This document shows positions 52,589 to 63,865 of a stretch of 64,000 nucleotides of DNA, piece after piece. The translations under genes were made by a program, and so were the position numbers. This stretch comes from Anodontia alba. Lineage: Eukaryota; Mollusca; Bivalvia; Lucinida; Lucinidae. The notes beneath the pieces are model-generated. The model ran no database searches. It was not told the origin of the DNA and saw only the letters and a list, made by a program, of their open reading frames with translations. Every line of letters begins with the position of its first letter. Position 1 is the first letter of the stretch. The DNA lies in contig OZ024828.1 in NCBI GenBank assembly GCA_964016985.1, positions 82,570,308-82,634,307 of the forward strand. Direction: 5' to 3'.

Positions 52589-55500
52589 CTGAAAGGGAAA
52601 TTATTGAAAAAATAAGTAGACAAATTAACCCATTTAAGCCTATCATCCCATAAACGGAACCTTTGCAAATAGTGCAGACCCAGATCAGATGTCACAGATT
52701 GTGGCATCTGAACAGCGTCTTCACTGTTTGCATTAAAGGAATTTCTATAAATAAAACTTAACAGACATCCATTCACTTGGAGATTACTGTCCAAATAGTT
52801 CAGGCAGAAGAGTCCACTAGGCATAAATGGGTTAATGTTTTCTCATTTCCATGATAAGGCTAATATTCCACTTTGCTGTGAGATAATTCACATGAAATGT
52901 CAGGCCGTTTTTTTTCCTGGAAAACATATTTTAAACTGACCCCTACCATATGGGCTGTGCCACACGAAAATGTGTCTGAGGACAGCAAAGGCCCAGATCG
53001 GTCTGTGCATCTGCGCAATCTGATCAGGGCCTTCACTGTCCACTAACAGATCATTGGATACTACTGAATGTATACATGGAGAGCAATGGCCTGGATGATA
53101 CTTGAAGTATGCGCAGGATGTTCTGAATCTCCACATTTTGTGGATATTGAGAATGAGGGCCTCATTCACAACACCGGACAATTACTTTCCCCTCATACTT
53201 ACCTGGCTGAAAATTGGGATTGCCTTGGACTGCTCTCATTCTAAAATTTCTTTTCAAAGAATTTACATATCCCTTCAGTACGCCTCAAATTTTGTTTGGC
53301 TGAATCTTGGGACTGCCTCTCATCCTAACATTTCTCTGTTCAAAGAATTTATATTTCCCTGCAGTATGCCTCATACATACCTGGCTGAAACTTAGGGCTG
53401 CCTCTCATTCTAAAATTTCTCTGTTCAAAGAATTTAAAGACAGTAAAGAATAATTGATTATCATCTGTGTTCATAGCAGCTTCTAGGAACTTCCTCGAGG
53501 AAACTGTGTCTGTTATTCCCGAACTTCTTATGAACCTATAATGAAAGGCATAAAATGATATGCACAATCCAAACAGAAAGGTCAGGGAAGACCTTTAAGT
53601 TTCAACACTCAGCATGCTTTGAGCAAAATTAGCAGACGACAAACTGAGGATACTTTTCTTACTTTCCCAAAAACAGGATTTGACACTTCATGCAAACTGT
53701 CTCATAAGGGGACAGTTTGCATGAAAAGTCACATCCTATTGTCTCGGAAAAATAAAAAAAAATATTTCAAAATGTTGTCTGCTGAAGTTTTTACCCAGCA
53801 TATTAAGTGTTGAAGCCATCTGACTGTGGTATCCAAGTCTGAAAGGTTTGTTTTTGTTGAGGTTTAAAAGCACACTCCTGTTGAGCATGGTCAGTTTACC
53901 TAACCACACTTTTTCCTGGACAGGCTTAGTCCCCTAAATGGTTAACCAGTTCATGTGCACAATCTTTCATCAGAAACTGACAACTGCCCTTCTTGAATCA
54001 GCATAACTGATATTATGACCATAGACAATATTTCACAAGCAATCTCCACGAAAGAATGTTGCCAGACTTAGCAGGGATCAACCCAGGACCTCCGGATCAC
54101 CATTTGGACGTGCATCCAACTGAGCCACAGAGGCCGGCCAGTCTGAATGGTACAGGAAGCAAGTGTATCCATAGAGGATCAGAGACACTTGTAATTCTCA
54201 CATGTAATCAGTATCAAGCTTATTTTGTCTTCATTGTCACACTAGCAAGAAGCTAGATACTTCTAAGCAGATGCTCTAAACCACCTGTCAGTCTTCTGTA
54301 AGTCCTGGGGTGGTTGGGTGAGGTGAAGGTGCCCTGTAGCTTTTGTCACTGGGGCGTCCAACTGATATTGGCTAACAGTTGGGCAAGGCCTGCTGTCCTT
54401 GCAGCAGGTAAGGGTAGTGGGGGATTGTTGTTATTTCTTCTGTTTCTTCACTTTCTTTCATTTCCCTTTTTCTTTCCTGTTCCTCTCTATCATCTCTTCT
54501 ATCTCTTCTACCTCTTTTAACCCTTTCTCTGGGAGATGACACAAAATGACCCACAAAGGCTGACCTGTTGTTAAACCCCAACACAATCAACCATAGCTCC
54601 AGATAAGAGGGATATCCAGACAAATATTTTTTTTTTTTTTTTTTTTAATTTCTCTACGAAAACATGGATATTCATTAGAAGTGCCCCGGCAAGGTGCTTC
54701 TAATGAGTACCTGTTCAATTGAAAAAAAGCACCTTATCTAACGATATGCACCACATCAACACAGTGCTCTCTGCAGAGGATGAACTATTTTTCAAGTTTT
54801 CTTCCCAGAAAATACAATTCTGACATTTTATATTTATAAATATGTTGTCTTAACTATGCCCAGCATGCGAAGCACTGATTAAAATGTCCATTTAATTCAT
54901 AAGACCTTTGGTGCTATTCAAACTTGTTGTGGATGACATTTAAAATATATTGTTTTTATTTTCAGAGAAAATAAGGCTTGACATTTCATGTTAATCATCA
55001 GACACTAATGCTTCATATTTCATGGGAACAGAGACAATTCACATGAAACGTCTAGCCTTATTTTCTCTGAACAATAATAAAAAAAATATTAGACTGATGT
55101 TTAGACTGGTGCTTTAAAAGTTACTTTGTTGACTGACTGGACTTGTTTTGCATTAGTCAATTTCTGCGGGAAAAACTTTACAGAGGATGGATCAAACCTG
55201 GACATCTAACACCAGGGGACAAGACTTGTAGACCGGAGTTCTGTCCCTTTTTTGACTCGTGCATCGTAACCCTATAGGACAAAATGAAATCTTGTGAGCA
55301 AGATATGTCAAAAACTATTTGAGCTAGAGCCTGGAAACTTTGTGAACTTATTGGAGCTAATGAGTAGATCACCTAATTAACTTTTGAAAAAAAAAAAAAA
55401 AAAAATGGATTAATTTTGTCAGAGTTATGTCCCTTTCCAAACCTGGCATTTTGTTTGGACAAGCATATTGTTGGGAGTAAAGTGCTTTACAAACACATTT

Positions 55501-58500
55501 CTAGTTCTGAGTTGAAGTTTAACAATCTCAGTCAACAATATGTGTCATGTTTCTGAATTTGGGGGACTTTTATAGAACCTGGTGTAATCACAAACTCAAA
55601 TCCTGCCTTAAGTTTGAAGCAACTCGTCACAGAGACGCCAGGCAGCTGATTTATTCTGTCCAACCTGAAGGGTAAGGGCCAGTATAGAAATTTAAGAGTA
55701 TGTCAGCTCTGTGGTATTGCAAGGTAATACTGGCATTGATACACTGTCTATGAATGAACCCAATCCCCACCCCCACAATGACTGTAGCACCACAGAGCAG
55801 AGAGACATCTCTACAATAATAATCACTAAATAATTTAGCGCTTAGCACTCTGGGTAAAAATTTCAGCAGACGACGCTTTGAAATAGTGAAACAGAGACAA
55901 AAAATTTCAGCAGACAACACTTTGAAATAGTGAAATAGAGACAATTTGAACAAAATGTCAAACCCTGTTTTCTGAAAAAAAAAAGGGGGGATAAGAAAAC
56001 TTAAACTGATTTTTTCATCTGCCAAATTAGCCCATAGAGTGGTAAAGGTTAACCCTTAAAGCGCTGATCACAACCGCAGCAGAAGACATTTTGATATATT
56101 TTTTTTTTTTTAATTTTTCAAAGAAAACAAGTCATGATATTTCATGTGAATCGTCTGCTTCGCAGACGATTCACATGAAATATCAAGACTTGTTTTCTTT
56201 GAAAAATTAAAAAAAAAAAAAAAAATAAAATGTTGTCTGCTACAAATTTTGCTTGGCGCTTTAAGGGTTAAGTACCTGATTGCTGGTAGTAACTGGTGTT
56301 TGGACAATAGCACTTCTATTATTTCTTCATTTGCTGTAGACAATCGCTGAAAACACAATAACAAATGAATAAAATAAGTATCATAGTATGTCGTCGCATG
56401 CTGGGTAAAACTTTCAGCAGATGACATTTTGATATATATAGAGGAAGAGTGGTCATTCTTTATTAAATTTATGAAATGAGCCATTGGCGAGTGTCATATG
56501 AAATGACCATGAATGTAAGATTTTCAAGCTGTTTATCATGACTGTGAAACTGTATTTTATAGCCAAAAAAGCTGAACTGTTTTTCAACAGAAAACCTAAC
56601 ACTGTCACGGATGTCATGATGGCATTTTGCGCCAGTAACCCAGTGTTATGTAACGTGTGGTCATATCATTTTTACGACATGACATTATCCACTGCATAAG
56701 AGTTACATCATATGATTATATATATAGATAGTATATATATAATTTCATGCCAATTATGTCTAGAGATAATATGCATGAAATATCAAGCCCTAATTTTGTA
56801 AGAAAGCAAAAAAAAAAAAATATAAATAAATAAATAAATAAAATAAATAAATAAATAAATAAAAATGTCATCTGCTGACAGTTCCAAATATGCGGCGTTT
56901 AGGATTTTTTTTTTTTTTTTATTCCTCAAAAAAAAAAGTCTTAGAACTGTCTTGGCAAAACATTCCATTTCTATAGATAAGAAAGAAAATAATTGATGCC
57001 AAATGTGGAAAGGGCTTTTATGCCATATGCAGACAGTCCAGACTAGTCTGCAGATCTGTGCAGTCTGATCAGGGCATTCTCTTGTCCATATAGTTTACAG
57101 TAACAAATAATGCTGTGAATGGGCAGCAAAGGCCCTGATCAGACACACTTATGCACAGGCTGAGCTGTGCTTTCCCAGTTCAGTTATGGAATAAGGGCCT
57201 TTTTCCCATGTTGCATATCTAAAATTTTTGGTAGCCTATCTGAATGCTGGCTTACAGTGTTATACATGCAAGCAGCAGGGATTCCACTCATGCTACTGTG
57301 CAGACGAATTTGGGTCTGCGGTATACCCTATTTATCCTAAATATTTTGACACCTTACCCTTACTTTTCTTATCCTGGAATTTCAGCAAAAGTAACTAAAG
57401 AGATGAGCACTTCCACCGGGACTGAATGACAATCAAAGCACTGACAGCACTGAAGGGTCAACTGTCTCTGGGTGGAGGCTGGGAAAATGTCCTGAGCGGG
57501 GACTTGATTATTTCATTTAACCCTTAATTTCCCATAATTTAAGCAAACAGTGCAGATCCTGACAAGAAGCCGGATTCTGTGGAGTCTGATCTGGGTCTGC
57601 ACTGTTTGCCAATGTCCCAAACATCCCAGTCTAGGTTTTACTGCTAACTATCAACAGCACTCTGATGTCACAGCCACAAGAATAGCACGGCTATAAATAA
57701 CCGTTACCTGGATTTCGTCTAATGCACGATTTGATTACACTGGTCAATGATGATCATGTGGATCACTACCTTAAGAAAATTTTGGCATTTGTATACTATG
57801 ACTTGACTGTAAATATCGACCCAAAAATGACACTTCATTAAAAACAATGAAAAATCAAGACACTGTTCGAACAGAAATACCACTAGTCAAAAACAGCCAT
57901 AGAGGGGCTTAGACCTGGTTTTACTGGTGCCAAATCTCATCCTTAACCCTTCTCTTGCTGAACACGACATGCCCTGTCTTAGCAAACAGTGTAGATCCAG
58001 ATCAGTTGGCTTCTGAAGAGGCCAACTGATCTGGATCTGCACTGTTTGTCATTAAATATGTGAATTTCTATCAAAAACCCAGATCAAGTAATCTGATTGG
58101 CTGGAAATTAGAAGTAGGCGTGGCATCTTAATTTATTCAGCAAAACAAGGGTTAATCCTAATACAGTTCCTGCTACATATAACTTCGATCTGTGTAGAAG
58201 TTCTTTAACTCATCAGTGATTCACAGAGAAAAAAGAAGTCCATTTTACTAAGTGCTGGTATTTCAGAAAATCAGGCCCGGAGGTTATGAAAGTTTTTTTC
58301 ATGCTCAAGTCAGCTGAGGATGAAATTTGTCCTGCTAATAAATCTCAAATTACGAACAATTGCAAATTATTTCTCGCTAAACATTGCTGAGCATGAAAAT
58401 TTCTCAACAATAGTTGGCATTTTCATATTTATTAGCAGAGAAAATTTCATGCTCAGCTGAGTTGAGCATGAAAAAAGTTTTATAACCTCAGGGCCAGATG

Positions 58501-61500
58501 CTGCATTCTGTGGCCCAGGAATATGTAACATGTCAAATCAGACAAACCTTTTACCATTTCTGGACTACAAGACCATCTGAAGTGAATATAAGTGGGATAG
58601 TAAGTTTGTTTGTTTGTGTTGAGGTTTTACGGCCCAGTCAACCCAATGGGATCATGTCGAGCGCAGTCAGTTTTCCTAGCCACACGTTTACTGGGCAGGC
58701 TTAGTCCTCTAAGCGGTTCACCAGTAATGTGCACATTCTTTCGCCAGAAACTGACAATTGCCCTTCTTGAATCAGGGGAAGGGAGAGAATGACTGCAGAA
58801 AATATTTCACGATCAATCTCCACGAAAGAATGTTGCCGACCTCTGCGGGGGCTGAACCCGCGATCTCCTGGTCTCCAGTCAGACGGCGCATCCAACTGAG
58901 CCACCGAGGCCTGCTGGGATAGTAAGAATATTCTTACAAATGACAGGGAAATATGGGAGCAACCAAATAAATAAGGGGTAAAGTAGCTCACTATCTGACA
59001 AAGAAATAAAAGAGCAATGAATGTATAGAAATATCTAGGGAAATAGCCACATATAAGTCTATAATTTTGTACCTTCAACATATCCAGTGCTAACTGGTGG
59101 GCAGGTGGATAATCACTTTCTAGAGATAACATTAAGCAAGCCTGAAAAAAAATGACAACATGAGTTAAAATTTTAGTCTGCAATATATGGAACTGAGAAC
59201 ACACAAATGCTTAGCTCTAGATTAGAGGGGTATCCAGATCAATATTTGTCTTGTTTTTCCACAAAAACATATGCTGTGGGTACTCATTAGAAGCACCCTC
59301 GGTGAGGTGCTTCAAATGAGTACCCACAACATGTTTTCAAAGGGAAATAAGAAAAATAACATATTTTGGAGCTCTGATTTTGTCTGCTACTTTTATGATA
59401 AGCATATTAATGTAAAAACTGGCAATTCAAAACGACACATTGTTTTCTTTTTTCAGTCAAATCAGTCAACAAACTTTCAGTCATGTCATGATGGTGCCTG
59501 GACGTGATTGCAGGGATGGGAAACTTCAGGATTAATCCTGATTTCAGGATTGAGAACTTTCATTTTAAGCATGAAATTTCACTTTTACACTTGTTCACAA
59601 GACCATCCTTTTGTGTAAAAAGTAGTTATTTTGGGTTAATGTATGCCTGAAATAACTTCAAAAGCTAATTATTAAACTAATTATTAGCGGTATAACTCCA
59701 GATTAGAGGGAGTATCCACATAATAACTTTCTTATTTCTCAATAAAAAAACATGTTGTGGGTACTCATTAGAAGCACCTCCCTGAGGTGCTTCTAATGAG
59801 TACCCACAACATGTTTTTTTTATTGTGAAATAAGAAAAAAATATTAGTTTTTGGGCTTATTTTCTAGATTTCAGGACTGATTCTCAGTGGCTATTCTCAT
59901 CCCTGTGATTGTGGAAACTATGTCAATTTTATAGTGCCACCTTGTAGTATTATACTCTAGACACATGATGATACTATCATCAATTCCATTATACTGACAC
60001 TGGTACTAATATCATTAAGTCTTAGGTATGACCTGGCTGGGGATTAACCCCACGATCTCCCATCAGGAGGAGGCTGAACCAACTGAGCCACTCAAACTGG
60101 GTAAGAAGTATTTCCCACATTTTATGACTTTGTATAGAGACATATCCATATTATATAAGTTTTACATACATTTGTGGTTATTAATGTATGTATTTTTCAA
60201 ATACCCAATATAACAAAAAAAAACTTTAGATATAAAAATACTTAAGGGACTCCCAGCATAAATACAATACATAAGCACATTAGCAGACTAAATTCTACAA
60301 AAAAGATTTAAGATGACACTTCATGCGGATCTGCTTGGCAGACTATACACATGAAATGTCAAGCCTTATTTTCTTGGAAAAAAGTATATGTTGTCTGCTG
60401 TTAGTGTAAAAGCGGGTTTTAAGGGTTAAAATTAATATGGCACTTTGTGATACAAAGTGCTGATATGATCACTTAAGACTGTTTTAATTTATATGAGCCA
60501 TATTTATTAATCAAGCTGATTTTACTGTACAGATGTAGAATAGATGAATAACTTACCAATGGTTTTGAGTCACTAAGCACATGATATTGTAGAAACTGAT
60601 GTAACTGGTAGAAACAATTGTTGTGTACTAAAACGTTGATAATTAATTCATACAGGTAATGCTGTGAAGAAAAAAATGATAAGCATCATCAATGCCACTG
60701 AGGAAACAAGAGGGCCAAGATAACCCGGTATTGCTAACCTGGGTACCAGACAAGTGACCTGTTGGGCAGGCCATTTTTCACCCCAGGGATGTAATTTGAA
60801 CAAGTCATCTCAATACTTCCAAAGATGTTTCCAGTCAATTGGCCTTTCAGTTCCGAAGTTCTAAATAGATTTTCAAGATGGCAGTCGCGGCAGCCATCTT
60901 CGATTTCTGATCAGAATGATTTTAGCTATTTTTGATCTACAAGTCACCCCGATACTTCCTTTCAAGTTTCCAGTCAGTTGGCCTTTTAGTTCAGAAGAAG
61001 TCAAAAATAGATTTTCAAGATGGCAGCCACAGCAGCAATCCTGGGTTTCCGATCAAAATGATTAAAGCTATTTTTGATTTGCCAGTCACCCCGATAAGCC
61101 CTACCAAGTTTAGAGTCAGTTGGCCTTTCCGTTCAGGGGAAGAAGTTCAAAATAGATTTTCAAGGCCATGACAACCACCTTGAATTTCTGATTGAAACAA
61201 GTTTAGGTATTTTTTATCTACAAGTAGCTCTGATACTTCCTATCAAGTTTCAAGCCAACTGGCCTTTCTGTTCAGAGGAAGTTTAAAAAGATTTTCAAGA
61301 TGGCTGCCATATTTGACTTCAGGTTGGAATGATTGGGTTTTTTTAGCTACAGGTGCCCTAATTATAATTCCTAGAATGTTTCGAGTCAATAGGCCTTTTG
61401 GTTCAGGAGAAGAAGTTCAAAATAAATATTCAAGATGGCTGCCGTGCCAGCCATCTTGGATTTCGGATCAGAACAATTTTAGTTATTTTTGATCTACAAG

Positions 61501-63833
61501 TCGCTCTGAGACTTTCTACCAAGTTTCGAGCCAACTGGCCTTTGTTCAGGAGAAATTCAAAATAGATTTTCAAGATGGCGGCCATCTTGTTCATTGGAGA
61601 GCAACCATTTTAGCTGATTTGGTAGAGAGTCATCTAGGCAACATTCTTGTGAAGTTTACAGCAAAGACAAAAAGATTATCATCACAATCAGCAAAAGGAA
61701 AAACATAATCATTATTATCATCAGAGGTATGGTTACTACTGCCCTTGTGTCTTTCATATACAGTCGACTCTCGTTATCTCGAACTCAAAGGGACTCTCTG
61801 AAATACTTCGAGATATCCGTAGTTCGACATATCAGGTTTGCAGAATTGAGGAAAAAATAATTTGATTAACCACATTTAACAAACTGATAGGTAATTGGAC
61901 TTTTGAAGTTAGAGATATTGAAAATATTGTGGAAAAGAGGAGAAATTGCTCCTTAGGAGCAATTTCTCCTCTTTTCTACAATATTTTCCATCTGTTGTTA
62001 GGTTTTCATGTATAGGCAGGGACCAGATTTTCACTTCGAGATAAGCGGTTATTCGAGATAAGCGAGGTCGAGATAACGAGAGTCAACTGTAATAATTTTC
62101 TTTACCACTAGAGCACAAATATACCATGATCAGTACTTTTATCAATATCACTACTTGATTTTGAATAGTCATCAGACAATATGAGCCTTGTCATGTAAAA
62201 ATGGTCCTGAGAGCAAACACAACCTATCAGAGAGAATTTGATATACCTTCATGGTAGCACAGTGGTTAGTGTTACAGGTCCTGGTTTGATCCTCACTCAG
62301 GGTAAGAAATTTTCTTTGTCTGAACATGCTCCATTAGCGTCACTGGCAGGGATGATCCTAACATAGTGCACCAGATCTGAATAGGGATATTATCTGGAGG
62401 TCCCTGTTCAAAGAGACATCCCCTATACCAGTTAAAGATTCCACAATTGAGTGGTCCATCCTGCAAGACCAGCTCCCTACAAGTAATGGTCTAATATCAA
62501 TGACTGCAGTGCAGGGCTGATTTTGCTATATAATAATCAATTGCAATGGGCTTGTTGAATTACAGCATTTTGCGTACACACTGTATACATAGTGAAAATT
62601 AATAAGGCAATATCTTGTAATGTTTGATATCGAGATTTCTAGGATATGAAACTTATTTTCAGGTCCGGTATAGGTATCTGTATACGTTGCTATACATGTA
62701 GCTGCATCTATATGATTTGAAGAAGATTTGAAGTTGAAGATTTCAAGTAGAAAATGGTACCCGATGACTGTCATGATGTATAACCCTGTTTAGCTCCCGA
62801 CAGTACCAGTAATACATACCAGAGAGAAGAATCCGCTAATTAAAAGTTATGTGTAGTTCTTCTTTTCAACTCTTCAAGTATATTGTAAAGAAAGGGAAAT
62901 AATTTGGACTGCAATATTTATTTCCCTTCTCATCGCAGGCCCCAGTTTTGTAATTAAAGCATCAGGGAGGCAGCTTCCCAGCTGAAAAAGTTGTCTCCCT
63001 TTGCAATATGGCAGCAAACTCTTTCAGGTATATCCATTTACCTTATAAACAAAGATCAGCCTTCAATTTTGCTTTATGTTTGGAGGACACCTAAGCGGTC
63101 TTTTAACAGTCGAAGGAGTTTGGATCTGTTACAACAACAGCTCTTGATGATGCTTTCTTCAATCCAAAAGTATTAATATATATTTCTTATTTCTCCATGA
63201 AAACATATTTTGTGGTACTGTTTGGTGGAGAAATAAGTAAAATATTTATCTGATACCCACTCTTATCTAGACCTATGTATGTAGGTTCCTACCTATTCTA
63301 ATCAGAGATTTCAATGTTCAGAGGAATGTCTCTTGGGTTCAGAGTTATATGAACATTTATCATAATGAACAGGAAATCTTTGATGGCTGGGAGATTTTTT
63401 ATACAGTCGACTCTTGTTATCTCAACCTCGCTTATCTCGAAGTGAAAATCTGATCTCTGTTTTAACATGGAAATCTAACAACAGGTAACAAAATATTGTG
63501 GAAAAGAGAAGAAATTGCTCCAATTCTCCTCTTTTCCACAATATTTTCAATATATCTCTAACTTCAGGAGTTAAATTACATATTCATTTTGTTAAATGTG
63601 GTTGTTCGATTTAATGTTTTCCTCAGCTCAGCAAATCTGATCTGTAGAGGTACGGATATTTCGAAGTGTTTCAGAGCGTCCCTTGGAATTCGAGACAACG
63701 AGAGTCGATTGTATTCATCATTCTGTATGGCAACATCTTGAAAGCTTAGTCCTACCTGGACAGGAATTTCTCGTTGACTTAGAGATCTAATATATTCTAT
63801 CATTACTGCTACTTTAAACTTGTATGGTATTTC
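52503..63833 (-). CDS. RMC1: Regulator of MON1-CCZ1 complex, C-terminal Mic1 domain (6 exons; 5' part outside window)
   Basis: Exons in transcript order: 63833-63756, 60661-60557, 59141-59073, 56346-56276, 53535-53381, 52588-52503. They total 564 nt (187 codons plus TAA) with all phases consistent and GT-AG borders. Blocks recognised from RMC1/C18orf8: MIEYIRSLSQREIPVQ, HQFLQYHVLSDSKPL, LSLESDYPPAHQLALDMLK, RLSTANEEIIEVLLSKHQ, KFLEAAMNTDDNQLFFTVF, KFFEQRNFRMRGSPKFQPGE. This is the Mic1-like C-terminal domain; human RMC1 is about 657 residues, so some 470 lie to the right. Known role: subunit of the Mon1-Ccz1 Rab7 exchange-factor complex on late endosomes. No broken frame is seen. It is tail-to-tail with FANCD2. 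Confidence 0.93.
52629..52830. mobile_element. TTAA-flanked MITE in RMC1 last intron
   Basis: TTAA 52625-52628 and 52831-52834; ends CCCATTTAAGCC / GCATAAATGGG; starts about 40 bp upstream (in transcript sense) of the RMC1 terminal exon acceptor. Confidence 0.82.
53381..53535 (-). CDS. RMC1: RMC1 exon whose 3' end is tandemly triplicated
   Basis: Acceptor tcattatag; reads FIRSSGITDTVSSRKFLEAA then MNTDDNQLFFTVFKFFEQRN and FRMRGSPKFQP, donor gtatgt, phase 2 to 1. Two degraded copies of its last about 50 nt plus the donor region follow in the intron, near 53296 and 53203. Confidence 0.95.
53605..53815. mobile_element. B-type MITE in RMC1 intron
   Basis: cactcagcatgctttgagca ... gttgtctgctgaagttttta; palindrome gacacttcatgcaaactgtc and complement. 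Confidence 0.8.
53853..54139 (-). mobile_element. S1 SINE in RMC1 intron
   Basis: Reverse orientation, ends ccaactgagccacagaggcc. Confidence 0.82.
54306..54590 (+). mobile_element. S2 element in RMC1 intron
   Basis: Diverged copy (GGGGTGGTTGGGTGAGGTGA ... CCCCAACACAATCAA), antisense to RMC1, directly followed by a palindromic MITE at 54592. Confidence 0.83.
54592..54750. mobile_element. A-type MITE following the S2 copy
   Basis: catagctccagataagaggg, T-run, gatattcattagaagtgccc and complement; ends caccttatctaacgatatg. Confidence 0.78.
54935..55850. other. RMC1 intron: one MITE remnant, otherwise unassigned
   Basis: 54935-55110 is a TTAA-type palindrome remnant (cttgacatttcatgttaatc / cacatgaaacgtctagcctt). 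55111-55850 shows no recognised feature apart from a poly(A) run at 55387. Confidence 0.55.
56053..56267. mobile_element. TTAA-flanked palindromic MITE (piggyBac-like)
   Basis: TTAA at 56049-56052 and 56268-56271; termini CCCTTAAAGCGC / GCGCTTTAAGGG. Long central palindrome around 56160 (GTGAATCGTCTGC TTC GCAGACGATTCAC). The TTAA and CCC termini match piggyBac conventions. Abuts the RMC1 donor at 56275. Confidence 0.87.
56276..56346 (-). CDS. RMC1: RMC1 exon with a MITE at intron position +5
   Basis: Acceptor tgttttcag; reads RLSTANEEIIEVLLSKHQLL then PAI, ending phase 2. The intron starts GTAC and is followed directly by TTAA and the CCCTTAAA end of a TTAA-flanked MITE (56053-56267), so the transposon begins right behind the donor site. 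Confidence 0.95.
56820..56870. repeat. (AAAT)n microsatellite in a MITE remnant
   Basis: aaataaataaataaataaa between a palindrome (aatttcatgccaattatgtc, 56740-56790) and its right flank gtcatctgctgac. Confidence 0.85.
57957..58151. mobile_element. TTAA-flanked MITE, CCCTTCTCTTGCTGA type
   Basis: TTAA at 57953-57956 and 58152-58155; same hairpin core as 40082-40293. Confidence 0.83.
58274..58494. mobile_element. Inverted-repeat MITE, GGCCCGGAGGTTATGAAAG type
   Basis: Ends ggcccggaggttatgaaagt / ttttataacctcagggcc with inner catgctcaagtcagctgagg / gctcagctgagttgagcatg. Lies in RMC1 intron. Confidence 0.82.
58603..58914 (-). mobile_element. S1 SINE, full length, in RMC1 intron
   Basis: tgttgaggttttacggccca through aactgagccaccgaggcctg; duplication tgggatagtaag on both sides. 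Confidence 0.88.
59073..59141 (-). CDS. RMC1: RMC1 exon
   Basis: Acceptor ttttttcag, donor gtacaa; 23 codons, ACLMLSLESDYPPAHQLALD then MLK. Confidence 0.96.
59214..59375. mobile_element. A-type MITE in RMC1 intron
   Basis: agctctagattagaggggta, gctgtgggtactcattagaa, complement ttcaaatgagtacccacaac. Confidence 0.83.
59692..59870. mobile_element. A-type MITE in RMC1 intron
   Basis: Palindrome atgttgtgggtactcattag with centre near 59782 and uninterrupted complement; high arm identity. Confidence 0.85.
60557..60661 (-). CDS. RMC1: RMC1 exon
   Basis: Acceptor cttcacag, donor gtaagt; 35 whole codons, HYLYELIINVLVHNNCFYQL then HQFLQYHVLSDSKPL, nearly identical to vertebrate RMC1. Confidence 0.96.
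60750..61660. repeat. Tandem repeat, about 140-bp unit, 6 copies, with AAGATGGC motif
   Basis: cagttggcctttcagttcag, aaatagattttcaagatggc, ggcagccatcttggatttc, ctacaagtcaccccgatact repeat from 60750. Lies in the RMC1 intron between exons 63756 and 60557. Confidence 0.87.
61761..62092. mobile_element. pogo-like MITE with CAGTCGACTCTCGTTATCTC ends
   Basis: Inverted ends cagtcgactctcgttatctc / gagataacgagagtcaactg with TA flanks; core palindrome gaggagaaattgctccttag and complement. CAGT-CGA-TCTCG ends are characteristic of Tigger/pogo elements. Confidence 0.87.
62251..62490 (+). repeat. Old tRNA-derived SINE fragment
   Basis: tggtagcacagtggttagtg (A box) and ctggtttgatcc (B box), followed by a diverged body; resembles the 36450 element in style. 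Confidence 0.5.
62491..63402. other. RMC1 intron: A-type MITE remnant, otherwise unassigned
   Basis: 63160-63290 is a decayed A-type element (tttcttatttctccatgaaa ... gtggagaaataagtaaaata). The rest shows no recognised coding or repeat sequence. Confidence 0.55.
63403..63713. mobile_element. pogo-like MITE next to RMC1 exon
   Basis: Ends cagtcgactcttgttatctc / gagacaacgagagtcgattg, TA on both sides; core gaaattgctccaattctcct. Starts 42 bp inside the intron after exon 63756-63833 (minus strand). Confidence 0.87.
63756..63833 (-). CDS. RMC1: RMC1 exon (first in window)
   Basis: Acceptor ttttttag, donor gtagga; 26 whole codons, EIPYKFKVAVMIEYIRSLSQ then REIPVQ. Human has EMPHKF-IAVVMEYIRSLNQ. 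Confidence 0.93.
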
Positions 63834-63865
63834 CTAAAAAAGAAGAAAAATATATCATATTCTGT

